Notes under the pieces: generated by a model
Databases searched by the model: none
Told to the model about the DNA's origin: nothing
Seen by the model: only the letters and a program-made list of their open reading frames with translations
Assembly: GCF_040436345.1 (NCBI RefSeq)
Contig: NC_133230.1
Span: forward strand, 28,233,551-28,297,550
Length of the DNA: 64,000 bases
Origin: Pagrus major
Lineage: Eukaryota; Chordata; Actinopteri; Spariformes; Sparidae
Reading direction: 5' to 3'
Shown: piece by piece, positions 51,101 through 63,569 of the stretch
Numbering within the stretch: position 1 is the first letter of the stretch
How the letters are laid out: every line of letters starts with the position of its first letter
Position numbers and translations under genes: made by a program

Positions 51101-54100
51101 ATTGCCTCTGCAAAAGGATACTGATGGACCTAATGAGTTTTAACTGGACCTTGTCCAACACTCACATCAAGCGTGGTACTTTCTCAACCTTCCTGTATGT
51201 ACACTACTTTCCAGGTGCACATACTCTTCTTGTTGCACGTGATTGGCTCATTTAGAAGAGGCCCCGCCTTCTACATACAAAGGAAATCACCGCTGAATGG
51301 GAAATCTTAAATTGTTTGGGTAAAAGTCTTTCTCAGAAGGACATGAAGCAATTTGCTGAGTAAGTCGGGACTTCCAAGTTGTACAATGTTTCACCTTATC
51401 CAGACCAGCTGAGCCAGGAACTTGTTTTGTAGTCTTTCAGAAGAGAAACTCACCAAGCAAAACTTTGTCAAAATAAATTTACCATTATACAAAGTGTAAA
51501 GTCTCTTCAGAGACCAACAAAAATTGCCTCAGCTGACTATATTTCAAGTCATCCAGGCGGGGTATTGGGTTAAGTTTTCAACCAGCAATAATCACGTCTC
51601 AGTAGAACTTCATAGACTATGAAATTGCCTCTGCAAAAGGATACTGATGGACCCAATGAGTTTTAACTGGACCTTGTCCAACACTCACATCAAGCGTGGT
51701 ACTTTCTCAACCTTCCTGTATGTACACTACTTTCCAGGCGCGAAAATGTTCGTGTTGCATGTGATTGGCTCATTTAGAAGAGGCCCCGCCTTCTACATAC
51801 AAAGGAAATCACCGCTGAATCGGAAATCTTAAATTGTTTGGGTAAAAGTCTTTCTCAGAAGGACAAGAAGCAATTTGCTGAGTAAATGGGGACTTCCAAA
51901 TTGTACAATGTTTCACCTTATCCAGACCAGCTGAGCCAGGAACTTGTTTTGTTGTCTTTCAGAAGAGAAACTCACCAAGCAAAACTTTGTCAAAGTCAAT
52001 TTACCATTATACAAAGTGTAAAGTCTCTTCAGAGACCAACAAAAATTGCCTCAGCTGACTATATTTCAAGTCATCCAGGCGGGGTATTGGGTTAAGTTTT
52101 CAACCAGCAATAATCACGTCTCAGTAAAACTTCATAGACTATGAAATTGCCTCTGCAAAAGGATACTGATGGACCCAATGAGTTTTAACTGGACCTTGTC
52201 CAACACTCACATCAAGCGTGGTACTTTCTCAACCTTCCTGTATGTACACTACTTTCCAGGCGCGAAAATGTTCTTGTTGCACGTGATTGGCTCATTTAGA
52301 AGAGGCCCCGCCTTCTACATACAAAGGAAATCAACGCTGAATGGGAAATCATAAATTGTTTGGGCAAAAGTCTTTCTCAGAAGGACAAGAAGCAATTTGC
52401 TGAGTAAATCGGGACTTCCAATTTGTAAAATGTTTTACCTTATCCAGACCAGCTGAGCCAGGAACTTGTTTTGTTGTCTTTCAGAAGAGAAACTCACCAA
52501 GCAAAACTTTGTCAAAATAAATTTACCATTATACAAAGTGTAAAGTCTCTTCAGAGACCAACAAAAATTGCCTCAGCTGACTATATTTCAAGTCATCCAG
52601 GCGGGGTATTGGGTTAAGTTTTCAACCAGCAATAATCACGTCTCAGTAGAACTTCATAGACTATGAAATTGCCTCTGCAAAAGGATACTGATGGACCCAA
52701 TGAGTTTTAACTGGACCTTGTCCAACACTCACATCAAGCGTGGTACTTTCTCAACCTTCCTGTATGTACACTACTTTCCAGGCGCGATAATGTTCTTGTT
52801 GCATGTGATTGGCTCATTTAGAAGAGGCCCCGCCTTCTAAATACAAAGGAAATCACCGCTGAATGGGAAATCATAAATTGTTTGGGCAAAAGTCTTTCTC
52901 AGAAGGACAAGAAGCAATTTGCTGAGTAAATCGGGACTTCCAAGTTGTAAAATGTTTCACCTTATCCAGACCAGCTGAGTCAGGAACTTGTTTTGTTGTC
53001 TTTCAGAAGAGAAACTCACCAAGCAAAACTTTGTCAAAGTTAATTTACCATTAAACAAAGTGTAAAGTCTCTTCAGAGACCAACAAAAATTGCCTCAGCT
53101 GACTATATTTCAAGTCATCCAGGCGGGGTATTGGGTTAAGTTTTCAACCAGCAATAATCACGTCTCAGTAGAACTTCATAGACTATGAAATTGCCTCTGC
53201 AAAAGGATACTGATGGACCCAATGAGTTTTAACTGGACCTTGTCCAACACTCACATCAAGCGTGGTACTTTCTCAACCTTCCTGTATGTACACTACTTTC
53301 CAGGTGCACATACTCTTCTTGTTGCACGTGATTGGCTCATTTAGAAGAGGCCCCGCCTTCTACATACAAAGAAAATCACCGCTGAATGGGAAATCTTAAA
53401 TTGTTTGGGTAAAAGTCTTTCTCAGAAGGACAAGAAGCAATTTGCTGAGTAAATGGGGACTTCCAAATTGTACAATGTTTCACCTTATCCAGACCAGCTG
53501 AGCCAGGAACTTGTTTTGTAGTCTTTCAGAAGAGAAACTCACCAAGCAAAACTTTGTCAAAGTCAATTTACCATTATACAAAGTGTAAAGTCTCTTCAGA
53601 GACCAACAAAAATTGCCTCAGCTGACTATATTTCAAGTCATCCAGGCGGGGTATTGGGTTAAGTTTTCAACCAGCAATAATCACGTCTCAGTAGAACTTC
53701 ATAGACTATGAAATTGCCTCTGCAAAAGGATACTGATTGACCCAATGAGTTTTAACTGGACCTTGTCCAACACTCACATCAAGCGTGGTACTTTCTCAAC
53801 CTTCCTGTATGTACACTACTTTCCAGGTGCACATACTCTTCTTGTTGCACGTGATTGGCTCATTTAGAAGAGGCCCCGCCTTCTACATACAAAGGAAATC
53901 ACCGCTGAATGGGAAATCTTAAATTGTTTGGGTAAAAGTCTTTCTCAGAAGGACATGAAGCAATTTGCTGAGTAAGTCGGGACTTCCAAGTTGTACAATG
54001 TTTCACCTTATCCAGACCAGCTGAGCCAGGAACTTGTTTTGTAGTCTTTCAGAAGAGAAACTCACCAAGCAAAACTTTGTCAAAGTCAATTTACCATTAT

Positions 54101-55300
54101 ACAAAGTGTAAAGTCTCTTCAGAGACCAACAAAAATTGCCTCAGCTGACTATATTTCAAGTCATCCAGGCGGGGTATTGGGTTAAGTTTTCAACCAGCAA
54201 TAATCACGTCTCAGTAGAACTTCATAGACTATGAAACTGCCTCTGCACAAGGATACTGATGGACCCAATGAGTTTTAACTGGACCTTGTCCAACACTCAC
54301 ATCAAGCGTGGTACTTTCTCAACCTTCCTGTATGTACACTACTTTCCAGGTGCACATACTCTTCTTGTTGCACGTGATTGGCTCATTTAGAAGAGGCCCC
54401 GCCTTCTACATACAAAGGAAATCACCGCTGAATGGGAAATCATAAATTGTTTGGGCAAAAGTCTTTCTCAGAAGGACAAGAAGCAATTTGCTGAGTAAAT
54501 CGGGACTTCCAAGTTGTAAAATGTTTCACCTTATCCAGACCAGCTGAGCCAGGAACTTGTTTTGTTGTCTTTCAGAAGAGAAACTCACCAAGCAAAACTT
54601 TGTCAAAGTTAATTTGCCATTATACAAAGTGTAAAGTCTCTTCAGAGACCAACAAAAATTGCCTCAGCTGACTATATTTCAAGTCATCCAGGCGGGGTAT
54701 TGGGTTAAGTTTTCAACCAGCAATAATCACGTCTCAGTAAAACTTCATAGACTATGAAATTGCCTCTGCAAAAGGATACTGATGGACCCAATGAGTTTTA
54801 ACTGGACCTTGTCCAACACTCACATCAAGCGTGGTACTTTCTCAACCTTCCTGTATGTACACTACTTTCCAGGCGCGAAAATGTTCTTGTTGCATGTGAT
54901 TGGCTCATTTAGAAGAGGCCCCGCCTTCTACATACAAAGGAAATCACCGCTGATTGGGAAATCATAAATTGTTTGGGCAAAAGTCTTTCTCAGAAGGACA
55001 AGAAGCAATTTGCTGAGTAAATCGGGACTTCCAAGTTGTAAAATGTTTCACCTTATCCAGACCAGCTGAGCCAGGAACTTGTTTTGTTGTCTTTCAGAAG
55101 AGAAACTCACCAAGCAAAACTTTGTCAAAGTTAATTTACCATTAAACAAAGTGTAAAGTCTCTTCAGAGACCAACAAAAATTGCCTCAGCTGACTATATT
55201 TCAAGTCATCCAGGCGGGGTATTGGGTTAAGTTTTCAACCAGCAATAATCACGTCTCAGTAAAACTTCATAGACTATGAAATTGCCTCTGCAAAAGGATA
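48200..55300 (+). repeat. Second region with the 4,703-bp offset
   Basis: Variants at 49531 (AAACTGCCTC), 49911 (TTGCCATTAT) and 50079 (frame start) recur at 54234, 54614 and 54782, again exactly 4,703 bp on. The match runs from about 48.2-50.6 kb to about 52.9-55.3 kb and breaks at both sides, where A and B types no longer agree. Confidence 0.8.
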
Positions 55301-58300
55301 CTGATGGACCCAATGAGTTTTAACTGGACCTTGTCCAACACTCACATCAAGCGTGGTACTTTCTCAACCTTCCTGTATGTACACTACTTTCCAGGCGCGA
55401 AAATGTTCTTGTTGCATGTGATTGGCTCATTTAGAAGAGGCCCCGCCTTCTACATACAAAGGAAATCACCGCTGAATGGGAAATCATAAATTGTTTGGGC
55501 AAAAGTCTTTCTCAGAAGGACAAGAAGCAATTTGCTGAGTAAATCGGGACTTCCAAGTTGTAAAATGTTTCACCTTATCCAGACCAGCTGAGCCAGGAAC
55601 TTGTTTTGTTGTCTTTCAGAAGAGAAACTCACCAAGCAAAACTTTGTCAAAGTTAATTTACCATTAAACAAAGTGTAAAGTCTCTTCAGAGACCAACAAA
55701 AATTGCCTCAGCTGACTATATTTCAAGTCATCCAGGCGGGGTATTGGGTTAAGTTTTCAACCAGCAATAATCACGTCTCAGTAAAACTTCATAGACTATG
55801 AAATTGCCTCTGCAAAAGGATACTGATGGACCCAATGAGTTTTAACTGGACCTTGTCCAACACTCACATCAAGCGTGGTACTTTCTCAACCTTCCTGTAT
55901 GTACACTACTTTCCAGGTGCACATACTCTTCTTGTTGCACGTGATTGGCTCATTTAGAAGAGGCCCCGCCTTCTACATACAAAGGAAATCACCGCTGAAT
56001 GGGAAATCTTAAATTGTTTGGGTAAAAGTCTTTCTCAGAAGGACATGAAGCAATTTGCTGAGTAAGTCGGGACTTCCAAGTTGTACAATGTTTCACCTTA
56101 TCCAGACCAGCTGAGCCAGGAACTTGTTTTGTAGTCTTTCAGAAGAGAAACTCACCAAGCAAAACTTTGTCAAAGTCAATTTACCATTATACAAAGTGTA
56201 AAGTCTCTTCAGAGACCAACAAAAATTGCCTCAGCTGACTATATTTCAAGTCATCCAGGCGGGGTATTGGGTTAAGTTTTCAACCAGCAATAATCACGTC
56301 TCAGTAGAACTTCATAGACTATGAAATTGCCTCTGCAAAAGGATACTGATGGACCCAATGAGTTTTAACTGGACCTTGTCCAACACTCACATCAAGCGTG
56401 GTACTTTCTCAACCTTCCTGTATGTACACTACTTTCCAGGTGCACATACTCTTCTTGTTGCACGTGATTGGCTCATTTAGAAGAGGCCCCGCCTTCTACA
56501 TACAAAGGAAATCACCGCTGAATGGGAAATCATAAATTGTTTGGGTAAAAGTCTTTCTCAGAAGGACAAGAAGCAATTTGCTGAGTAAATGGGGACTTCC
56601 AAGTTGTAAAATGTTTCACCTTATCCAGACCAGCTGAGCCAGGAACTTGTTTTGTTGTCTTTCAGAAGAGAAACTCACCAAGCAAAACTTTGTCAAAATA
56701 AATTTACCATTATTCAAAGTGTAAAGTCTCTTCAGAGACCAACAAAAATTGCCTCAGCTGACTATATTTCAAGTCATCCAGGCGGGGTATTGGGTTAAGT
56801 TTTCAACCAGCAATAATCACGTCTCAGTAGAACTTCATAGACTATGAAATTGCCTCTGCAAAAGGATACTGATGGACCCAATGAGTTTTAACTGGACCTT
56901 GTCCAACACTCACATCAAGCGTGGTACTTTCTCAACCTTCCTGTATGTACACTACTTTCCAGGTGCACATACTCTTCTTGTTGCACGTGATTGGCTCATT
57001 TAGAAGAGGCCCCGCCTTCTACATACAAAGGAAATCACCGCTGAATGGGAAATCTTAAATTGTTTGGGTAAAAGTCTTTCTCAGAAGGACAAGAAGCAAT
57101 TTGCTGAGTAAATGGGGACTTCCAAATTGTAAAATGTTTCACCTTATCCAGACCAGCTGAGCCAGGAACTTGTTTTGTTGTCTTTCAGAAGAGAAACTCA
57201 CCAAGCAAAACTTTGTCAAAGTCAATTTACCATTATACAAAGTGTAAAGTCTCTTCAGAGACCAACAAAAATTGCCTCAGCTGACTATATTTCAAGTCAT
57301 CCAGGCGGGGTATTGGGTTAAGTTTTCAACCAGCAATAATCACGTCTCAGTAAAACTTCATAGACTATGAAATTGCCTCTCCACAAGGATACTGATGGAC
57401 CCAATGAGTTTTAACTGGACCTTGTCCAACACTCACATCAAGCGTGGTACTTTCTCAACCTTCCTGTATGTACACTACTTTCCAGGCGCGAAAATGTTCT
57501 TGTTGCATGTGATTGGCTCATTTAGAAGAGGCCCCGCCTTCTACATACAAAGGAAATCACCGCTGAATGGGAAATCATAAATTGTTTGGGCAAAAGTCTT
57601 TCTCAGAAGGACAAGAAGCAATTTGCTGAGTAAATCGGGACTTCCAAGTTGTAAAATGTTTTACCTTATCCAGACCAGCTGAGCCAGGAACTTGTTTTGT
57701 TGTCTTTCAGAAGAGAAACTCACTAAGCAAAACTTTGTCAAAATAAATTTACCATTATACAAAGTGTAAAGTCTCTTCAGAGACCAACAAAAATTGTCTC
57801 AGCTGACTATATTTCAAGTCATCCAGGCGGGGTATTGGGTTAAGTTTTCAACCAGCAATAATCACGTCTCAGTAAAACTTCATAGACTATGAAATTGCCT
57901 CTGCAAAAGGATACTGATGGACCCAATGAGTTTTAACTGGACCTTGTCCAACACTCACATCAAGCGTGGTACTTTCTCAACCTTCCTGTATGTACACTAC
58001 TTTCCAGGTGCACATACTCTTCTTGTTGCACGTGATTGGCTCATTTAGAAGAGGCCCCGCCTTCTACATATAAAGGAAATCACCGCTGAATGGGAAATCT
58101 TAAATTGTTTGGGTAAAAGTCTTTCTCAGAAGGACAAGAAGCAATTTGCTGAGTAAATGGGGACTTCCAAATTGTACAATGTTTCACCTTATCCAGACCA
58201 GCTGAGCCAGGAACTTGTTTTGTTGTCTTTCAGAAGAGAAACTCACCAAGCAAAACTTTGTCAAAAAAAATTTACCATTATACAAAGTGTAAAGTCTCTT

Positions 58301-58675
58301 CAGAGACCAACAAAAATTGCCTCAGCTGACTATATTTCAAGTCATCCAGGCGGGGTATTGGGTTAAGTTTTCAACCAGCAATAATCACGTCTCAGTAGAA
58401 CTTCATAGACTATGAAATTGCCTCTGCATAAGGATACTGATGGACCCAATGAGTTTTAACTGGACCTTGTCCAACACTCACATCAAGCGTGGTACTTTCT
58501 CAACCTTCCTGTATGTACACTACTTTCCAGGTGCACATACTCTTCTTGTTGCACGTGATTGGCTCATTTAGAAGAGGCCCCGCCTTCTACATACAAAGGA
58601 AATCACCGCTGAATGGGAAATCATAAATTGTTTGTGTAAAAGTCTTTCTCAGAAGGACATGAAGCAATTTGCTGA

Positions 58676-58811
58676 GTAAATCGGGACTTCCAAGTTGTAA
58701 AATGTTTCACCTTATCCAGACCAGCTGAGCCAGAAAACTTTGTCAAAGTCAATTTACCATTATACAAAGTGTAAAGTCTCAATTTGCTGAGTAAATCAGG
58801 ACTTCCAAGTT
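58676..58811 (+). repeat. Scrambled edge unit of the satellite (right)
   Basis: The last unit is rearranged. After GCTGAGCCAG it skips to AAAACTTTGTC, and after AAAGTCTC it jumps to AATTTGCTGAGTAAATCAGG, a part that should come about 85 bp before the start of this unit's register, then ends in ACTTCCAAGTTTTT. Beyond 58811 no monomer sequence remains until about 60.6 kb. Confidence 0.85.
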
Positions 58812-58965
58812 TTTAATTTAAAAACATTAATATCAAATTAAATGGTGTAGTATATCAATAAACTCACTATGTTTATCTCTGTGCTAACTTAGGCGCACAT
58901 TATGTGGCAACAGACCAACTCCATGCAGCACTAAACTAAAGAAAGATTATTTCTTATGACAAATG
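58812..58965. other. Short unique stretch after the array
   Basis: AT-rich; no gene or repeat recognised. Confidence 0.5.
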
Positions 58966-59040
58966 TACTTATTGTAAGTCGCTTTATACAAAAGCGTCTG
59001 CTAAATGTCCTAAATGTAAATGTAAATGTAAATGTAAATT
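58966..59040 (+). repeat. L2/UnaL2-type LINE or SINE 3' tail
   Basis: GTAAGTCGCTTTATACAAAAG followed by CGTCTGCTAAATG and then (TGTAAA)n is the conserved 3' end of UnaL2-like LINEs and their SINE partners in fish. CGCTTT and AAAGCG pair in a 6-bp stem with loop ATACA, the hairpin used for reverse-transcriptase recognition in that family. Only the tail is present; no LINE coding sequence is found upstream. Confidence 0.75.
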
Positions 59041-59511
59041 ACAGATGTCTCACAGATTCACACCAGCAGCCTCTGAGTGCAACAGAATAATCCGCCTCAG
59101 CTTCATAGAGTGACTTTGAAAACATCAAATGACTTGTGTTAACAAATTTTGTTTGTTATACAATGCAGATTTTTTCAAATATAATTTCCATGAGGCTCTT
59201 CTTCTCAGTAGACAGACCACAGGCAATAAACCTGGCATATAATATTCCTCATACTCGCAGCTGTATAGTGACGTTAGTGAGCTACATGTTGAGTCCTGCT
59301 CTTTTGAACATTATTTTAAATCATTATTAATACCACAAGATAATACACAGAGCGGTTAGGTGGTGATCTGACTTTTATGCACATTTCTCCTTGTTTCATT
59401 TAGCGTTGCTTGAAATATGACCTAAAGGGACAGGCTGTGACAACTGCGGGTCATCAGTAAACTTTATTAGTTCATCGGTCCACTCAGCCATCTTCCATAT
59501 TATTGTTTTTT
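59041..59511. other. Intergenic DNA, nothing recognised
   Basis: The 64-codon frame at 59136-59330 has no domain or context. No repeat identified. Confidence 0.5.
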
Positions 59512-60119
59512 TGTTTCAAGTAGTTTGTGTAGTTAGACCCAGAAGGGGACAACAAGGCAGGGAGTAGTAAAGCATGGAAATTTATTGAGGTTTCACAGGG
59601 AGTATGCAGGTATGAGTCCCAGGTTCTGGCAGGAGAATCAGCCGGAGAGGAGGAGGAGAGGTAGCTCACGGTGGCGCTGGCAGATAGCCTGGAGTGTGGA
59701 GCTCAGGGGAACCCAGTGGCAAGGCTGTTGGCTGCAGAGGTGCTGAAGGCTGGGTACTGGAAATGGAGCCACTGGTAGATGAAACCAGGTAGAACACTGA
59801 AGGCAAAATAGCAAAAACTAAGTTAGTCATCTTCGTAGAAACCACAGTGAAAAACAGGAGAAAACAATCAAAGAGATCAGCACAAGCAGGGCCCATGTAC
59901 CATACAGTACTGACGAAATCATCTGGCAGCAGGTAGAGTGAAGACCAGGGCTTTTGAGCAGGCACTGATTGCCAATCTGCTGCAGGTGTGTGTGTGTCAG
60001 CAGTTCCGGTGAGGGGAAACCCTGCCCAGCCTTTCAGTGCACCTCTTAAAGCACAACAAGCAAAGAAACAAAAAAACGCCACAGCACAAATCCACTACAG
60101 AGAATGACTGACTGTGACA
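59512..60119 (-). mobile_element. LTR-like element, ~0.6 kb (fossil)
   Basis: On the minus strand it starts TGTCACAGTCAGTC at 60119 and appears to end near 59512 in CTTGAAACA, giving TG...CA ends. A polyadenylation-type CAATAAATTT lies near its 3' end (about 59580-59590). Its first ~85 bp match, in opposite orientation, the partial copy at 63914-64000, showing it is a dispersed family. The T-rich flanks make a target duplication ambiguous, so the left boundary is approximate. A Ty3/Gypsy-like solo LTR is the most likely identity. The minus-strand frame at 59666-60082 lies wholly inside it and is not a host gene. Confidence 0.5.
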
Positions 60120-60599
60120 GTTTTTGTTGTATTCACTGAGAGTTTTACAACATACTATTTTTCTCACCAGACTAAGATCTAAAGGAAACTACATAAACTA
60201 TGTGTATATACAACACCACCAAATATGAACAAATATATAATCTTTGTAGTATTTAGCAATGAAAACTATGATGATCTTGTCACATTCTTTCTCTTCTTCC
60301 TCTTTACTGGCAATGACGTAGCTAACTTATTTCAGATGCCTTTTTGTACACAGCCCCGTTTGAAACACGCACCTTCATGGGCTAGGCAGGTTTAGGAGGA
60401 ATTAGGGGGTGGAGTGTCAGGAGGTTGCATGCAATGTATCCTGGTACATTTAGGCAGGCTTTGCAATCAGGTAAACCCTTCTAACTCTACTTTGTCTTTC
60501 GAGACACCATGCACTGGGGAATTTAATGCCTCAATTAACTACATTTACCATCATCACTGATTGGGATATCCATATAAAACATGGCGAATTTCTCCTTTA
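60120..60599. other. Intergenic DNA, nothing recognised
   Basis: No supported gene. Near 60580-60600 the words GGCGAATTTCTCCTTTAA resemble the GGAATTCCCCTTTAA flank of the MITE-like element at 7.9-8.3 kb, but the rest of that element is not present. Confidence 0.5.
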
Positions 60600-60900
60600 A
60601 GATCTCAACCAGCAATGATCACGTCTCATAGTAGACTATGAAATTGCCTCTGCAAAAGGATACTGTTGGACCCAATGAGTTTTAACTGTATCTTGTCCAA
60701 CACTAACATCACTCTCCAGGCGCAAAAATGTTGAAGCATCACATGATAGGCTCATTTACGACAGGTCCCGCCTTATACATACAAATGTTATCATCACTGA
60801 ATGGGAAATCTTTATCCAGACCAGTTAAATTGAGCCAGGAAGTTTGTTTGTTGTGTGTTAGAAGACAAATTAACTGAACATAACTTAGTTACAACATTGA
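60600..60900 (+). repeat. Diverged solitary satellite monomer outside the array
   Basis: This stretch follows the monomer order with many substitutions and deletions: TCAACCAGCAATGATCACGT, ATGAAATTGCCTCTGCAAAAGG, GACCCAATGAGTTTTAACTG, TCTCCAGGCGCAAAAATG, ATAGGCTCATTTA, GGTCCCGCC, GAATGGGAAATCTT, ATCCAGACCAG, GAGCCAGGAAG and TTAGAAGACAAATTAACTGAAC. The reading GGCGCAAAAATG is type A-like. The GTAAGT/GTAAAT donor-like region is deleted. The divergence is far greater than between array units, so it escaped homogenisation, as an old copy or a progenitor. Confidence 0.88.
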
Positions 60901-61920
60901 TTTTTCAGGACTAACACTGATTTGCTGACTTAAAAAAAGCTACCAAGCTGTAAAGACTTACAGTTGTTAAACTTGCTCAATAAAGGCTTCCAACTTGTCA
61001 AAAACTATTTTAACTAGATCAAGATTCAGAAACCATGATGGATCCCCAACAATATCAAAGCTACAGTACAAACACAAAGCTATTCCCTGTTTGTGACTCT
61101 GATAGAATTTTTTTTCCTGTTCAGTTTGTTTTATGAAGCCCATGTAAAATGCTCTTTAAAATGCATATTCAGGAAATACATGATGTATGTAATTTCTCAC
61201 CTACACCAGAGTTACATAACAGGACACAATCGCTCTCAACATTGTTTGAATAATCATTGTTGGAAATATGCTATTAGAACCATATGTACAGTCCTGGCAG
61301 GTGGCTAGTAACAAACTGGTGACACACATTTGTGTGTGATATAATAATTTAGGACTTTACCTGGCAAGGTGAGATAATTCGGTCATTGTGCTGATTTTTT
61401 CACCTCTAATTTCATGACAATTTAAGAACTTTGTGAAAATTAATCATACTTTTACATACAGCAAGCAAGTCCCCAATATAACCCCTCCAAGTTTGTTTCT
61501 CCAGTAAAAAGGAACATAAATGCCACCTAATTAGATGCAACCTTAACTTTTACCTTGCGTTCTTTACTTCTGTTCTTGTCTTTTTGAACGTATTCCCTCT
61601 TCCTCTATCTCTAATCACCGTCATTGCATAGTTATGACATGTCATTTGTTGGTAATTATTTTTATCCACAATTTCTCTACCCCTGAACCCTCTCACCCAC
61701 ACACACCTTCTCTGTCTTTCTTGATGATGAGTGATGGAGTAGACCGGTGCTGGTACCACTCTCCTGCGCTGACACTCATTAGTATACCCTCTCCACTTTG
61801 TGTCTTGATTTATTTCACGTTATGATAGATGGGTCAGGGCAGTGCTGCTGTTTGCTAATAAATCTGCCTGTCAATAAAACCTGAAACTGCTCTCAGCTGT
61901 GAGGTGAATCCACCACTACC
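60901..61920. other. Intergenic DNA, nothing recognised
   Basis: AT-rich. The frames at 61093-61308 and 61550-61825 lack any recognisable feature. Weak traces of the monomer (TTTGCTGACTT) near 60930 may mark the true edge of the solitary copy. Confidence 0.5.
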
Positions 61921-61955
<35 letters not shown>

Positions 61956-61960
61956 GTGTG
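61921..61960. repeat. (TG)n microsatellite
   Basis: About 13 TG units followed by TATGTATGTGTGTG. Confidence 0.9.
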
Positions 61961-63569
61961 ATGATGTGTTAGTGTGCAGTGGGTATGGGGATAGAAAAGA
62001 GACTGAGTGTATTTATGTATGAAATGTTGAAAGGTGCATGGAACATTTTCTGCTGTTATCTGACTGTTTGCTAAGACCCACACCCCTTAGTTGCTGTTGC
62101 TATGCCTGTCAGACTTTCCTTTCTAACACTCAGATTCGCCGGATTTGGTGGTTTTCTGCCCTAGTGTGCTACTCTTTATTTAATTGGGCAGTCAGAAGTT
62201 GCTGTGGCTAGGTTCCAAAAAAGTTAGCATCCTCACCAGCTAATGCATAGAAGACATGGAAATAAAGGGGCTGCATTTTTTGCATATGGCAGGGTAGAGC
62301 TCCTCCTAATATTATCAAACATAAAATATCTTTCTTTCTTTCTTTCTTTATTATAAGTTCAAATCTAATGAAAATCTTTTTTTTTTTTTTTTTTATTGTT
62401 TTCTGTTCTAGCATAACAGCCCAGTTTCCAGAGTAAAGTATTGGCATCTAACTTTTCTGCAGACCACTGATACATTCACATTTGTAGGTATTTTAAGCCA
62501 AAACAGGATATTTTCTCCACCCTAACAAAGTGTTTTTTGTGCCTCAACCTAACCAGATCATAAGCACAGAACATTTGGACAAATGTTATTTTGTAAATAT
62601 GTGTTCTGATGTTTATTGATCAAAGCTAATGCTGTTCAGAAGAAGAGGTCCTTTATTCTTTTATACCACCACATCTGAAGTACATTGTTGAATAAGGTTT
62701 TGCATGAAGAATGATAAATGGCAGCATTTCCTTAAGATGCAATGTTTTTTATTCACCAACCTGACGGATTTGAAAGTTGCAATCCCGTGTACTTTAATCG
62801 AAGGTAAGAAATCATATAGAGGCCCAATTTAGATGACGGAAGATTGATGAGCTTACCCACAATTTGTGACTACACAGTACACAAGGCTATAGTGCCATAA
62901 ATCTACAGGACCGTCAGAAAGGCAGCATCATTCACCCACCACCTAAATGTTACAGGAAAATGTGAGTAAGTGGAGTTGTCAAGTGAGGACCTCCCATCCC
63001 AGATGTTTGGAGGAATTAGAACCACAGCACCTGCAGCAGACACAAAACAGAGCTCCAGAGTTAATCATTATTATTTTAGACATACAATTAGGGTTGTCAA
63101 CATTGCTCTCTGTTCTCTAAAATCTCTACGTATTTTAGCAGTAATGGTTCTCTGAGAAGGCTGACACTTGCTGGTGGCTTCAAACAATCTTGACACATAT
63201 CAGCACTTTCAGGCATGTGTGACAGAGCCCTAACCAAAGGTCAGAAACTGCACTGTATCAGCATGCCAGCGTATTAACCCTCTAAAGACTTAATGACCCA
63301 CCTATATTCTGTTGACAAACAGACAACGCAATCATGCCTCTATTGCTGAGGTGAAATCCTGATGGTTTAAACTGATTGAAGATTCTGGCCTTGCTGGTCA
63401 TAAGCTGCTCTTAGTGTTTATATACTGAACATTTGCTGTGCTGTTGGCGCCTTTAGGTTGGAGATCATGGTTACTATACTTGTGATTTAAAGGGACATTT
63501 TCACACATTTACATAACATGATTGAAGTACATTTCTAGCATCTTATACACGTTGGTCAAGACTTAAATA
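61961..63569. other. Intergenic DNA with T-rich simple repeats
   Basis: A short (TTTC)n lies at about 62330-62349 and a run of about 18 T at 62378-62395. No gene recognised; the small frames at 62208-62447 and 62970-63155 are unsupported. Confidence 0.55.

Larger units (their letters stand above)
24717..58811 (+). repeat. ~34-kb satellite array, ~65 monomers of 522/523 bp
   Basis: Head-to-tail copies of one unit fill this span with no other sequence between them. The word CTACTTTCCAG recurs about every 522 bp from about 25121 to 58530 (65 occurrences). Landmarks in order: GGGACTTCCAAGTTGTA, TTGTCTTTCAGAAGAG, GTCTCTTCAGAGACC, CATCCAGGCGGGGTATTGGG, AATCACGTCTCAG, GATACTGATGGACC, CTACTTTCCAG, GATTGGCTCATTTAGAAG, GGCCCCGCC, AATTTGCTGAGTAA. 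Type A units read GGCGCGAAAATG (or GGCGCGATAATG) after TTTCCAG and are 522 bp; type B units read GGTGCACATACTC and are 523 bp. Units differ by few substitutions and share variants in blocks, which indicates ongoing unequal exchange or conversion. No CENP-B box was seen. It could be pericentromeric, heterochromatic or a local expansion. No similarity to a known satellite is recognised. Confidence 0.97.

Noticed and set aside
24717-58811. CRISPR array
   Set aside because: Whole units repeat without unique spacers, the unit is over 500 bp and the DNA is vertebrate.
24717-58811. CENP-B box or another known centromere motif in the satellite
   Set aside because: No match to the CENP-B core was seen in the monomer on either strand, so centromere identity is not claimed.
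58966-59040. tRNA-like or other RNA gene in the hairpin region
   Set aside because: The hairpin and following (TGTAAA)n match an L2-type 3' tail; there are no A and B box promoter elements in tRNA order.
59666-60082. 138-codon minus-strand frame with a hydrophobic stretch, at first a candidate membrane protein
   Set aside because: It lies wholly within the LTR-like element and has no recognised domain.
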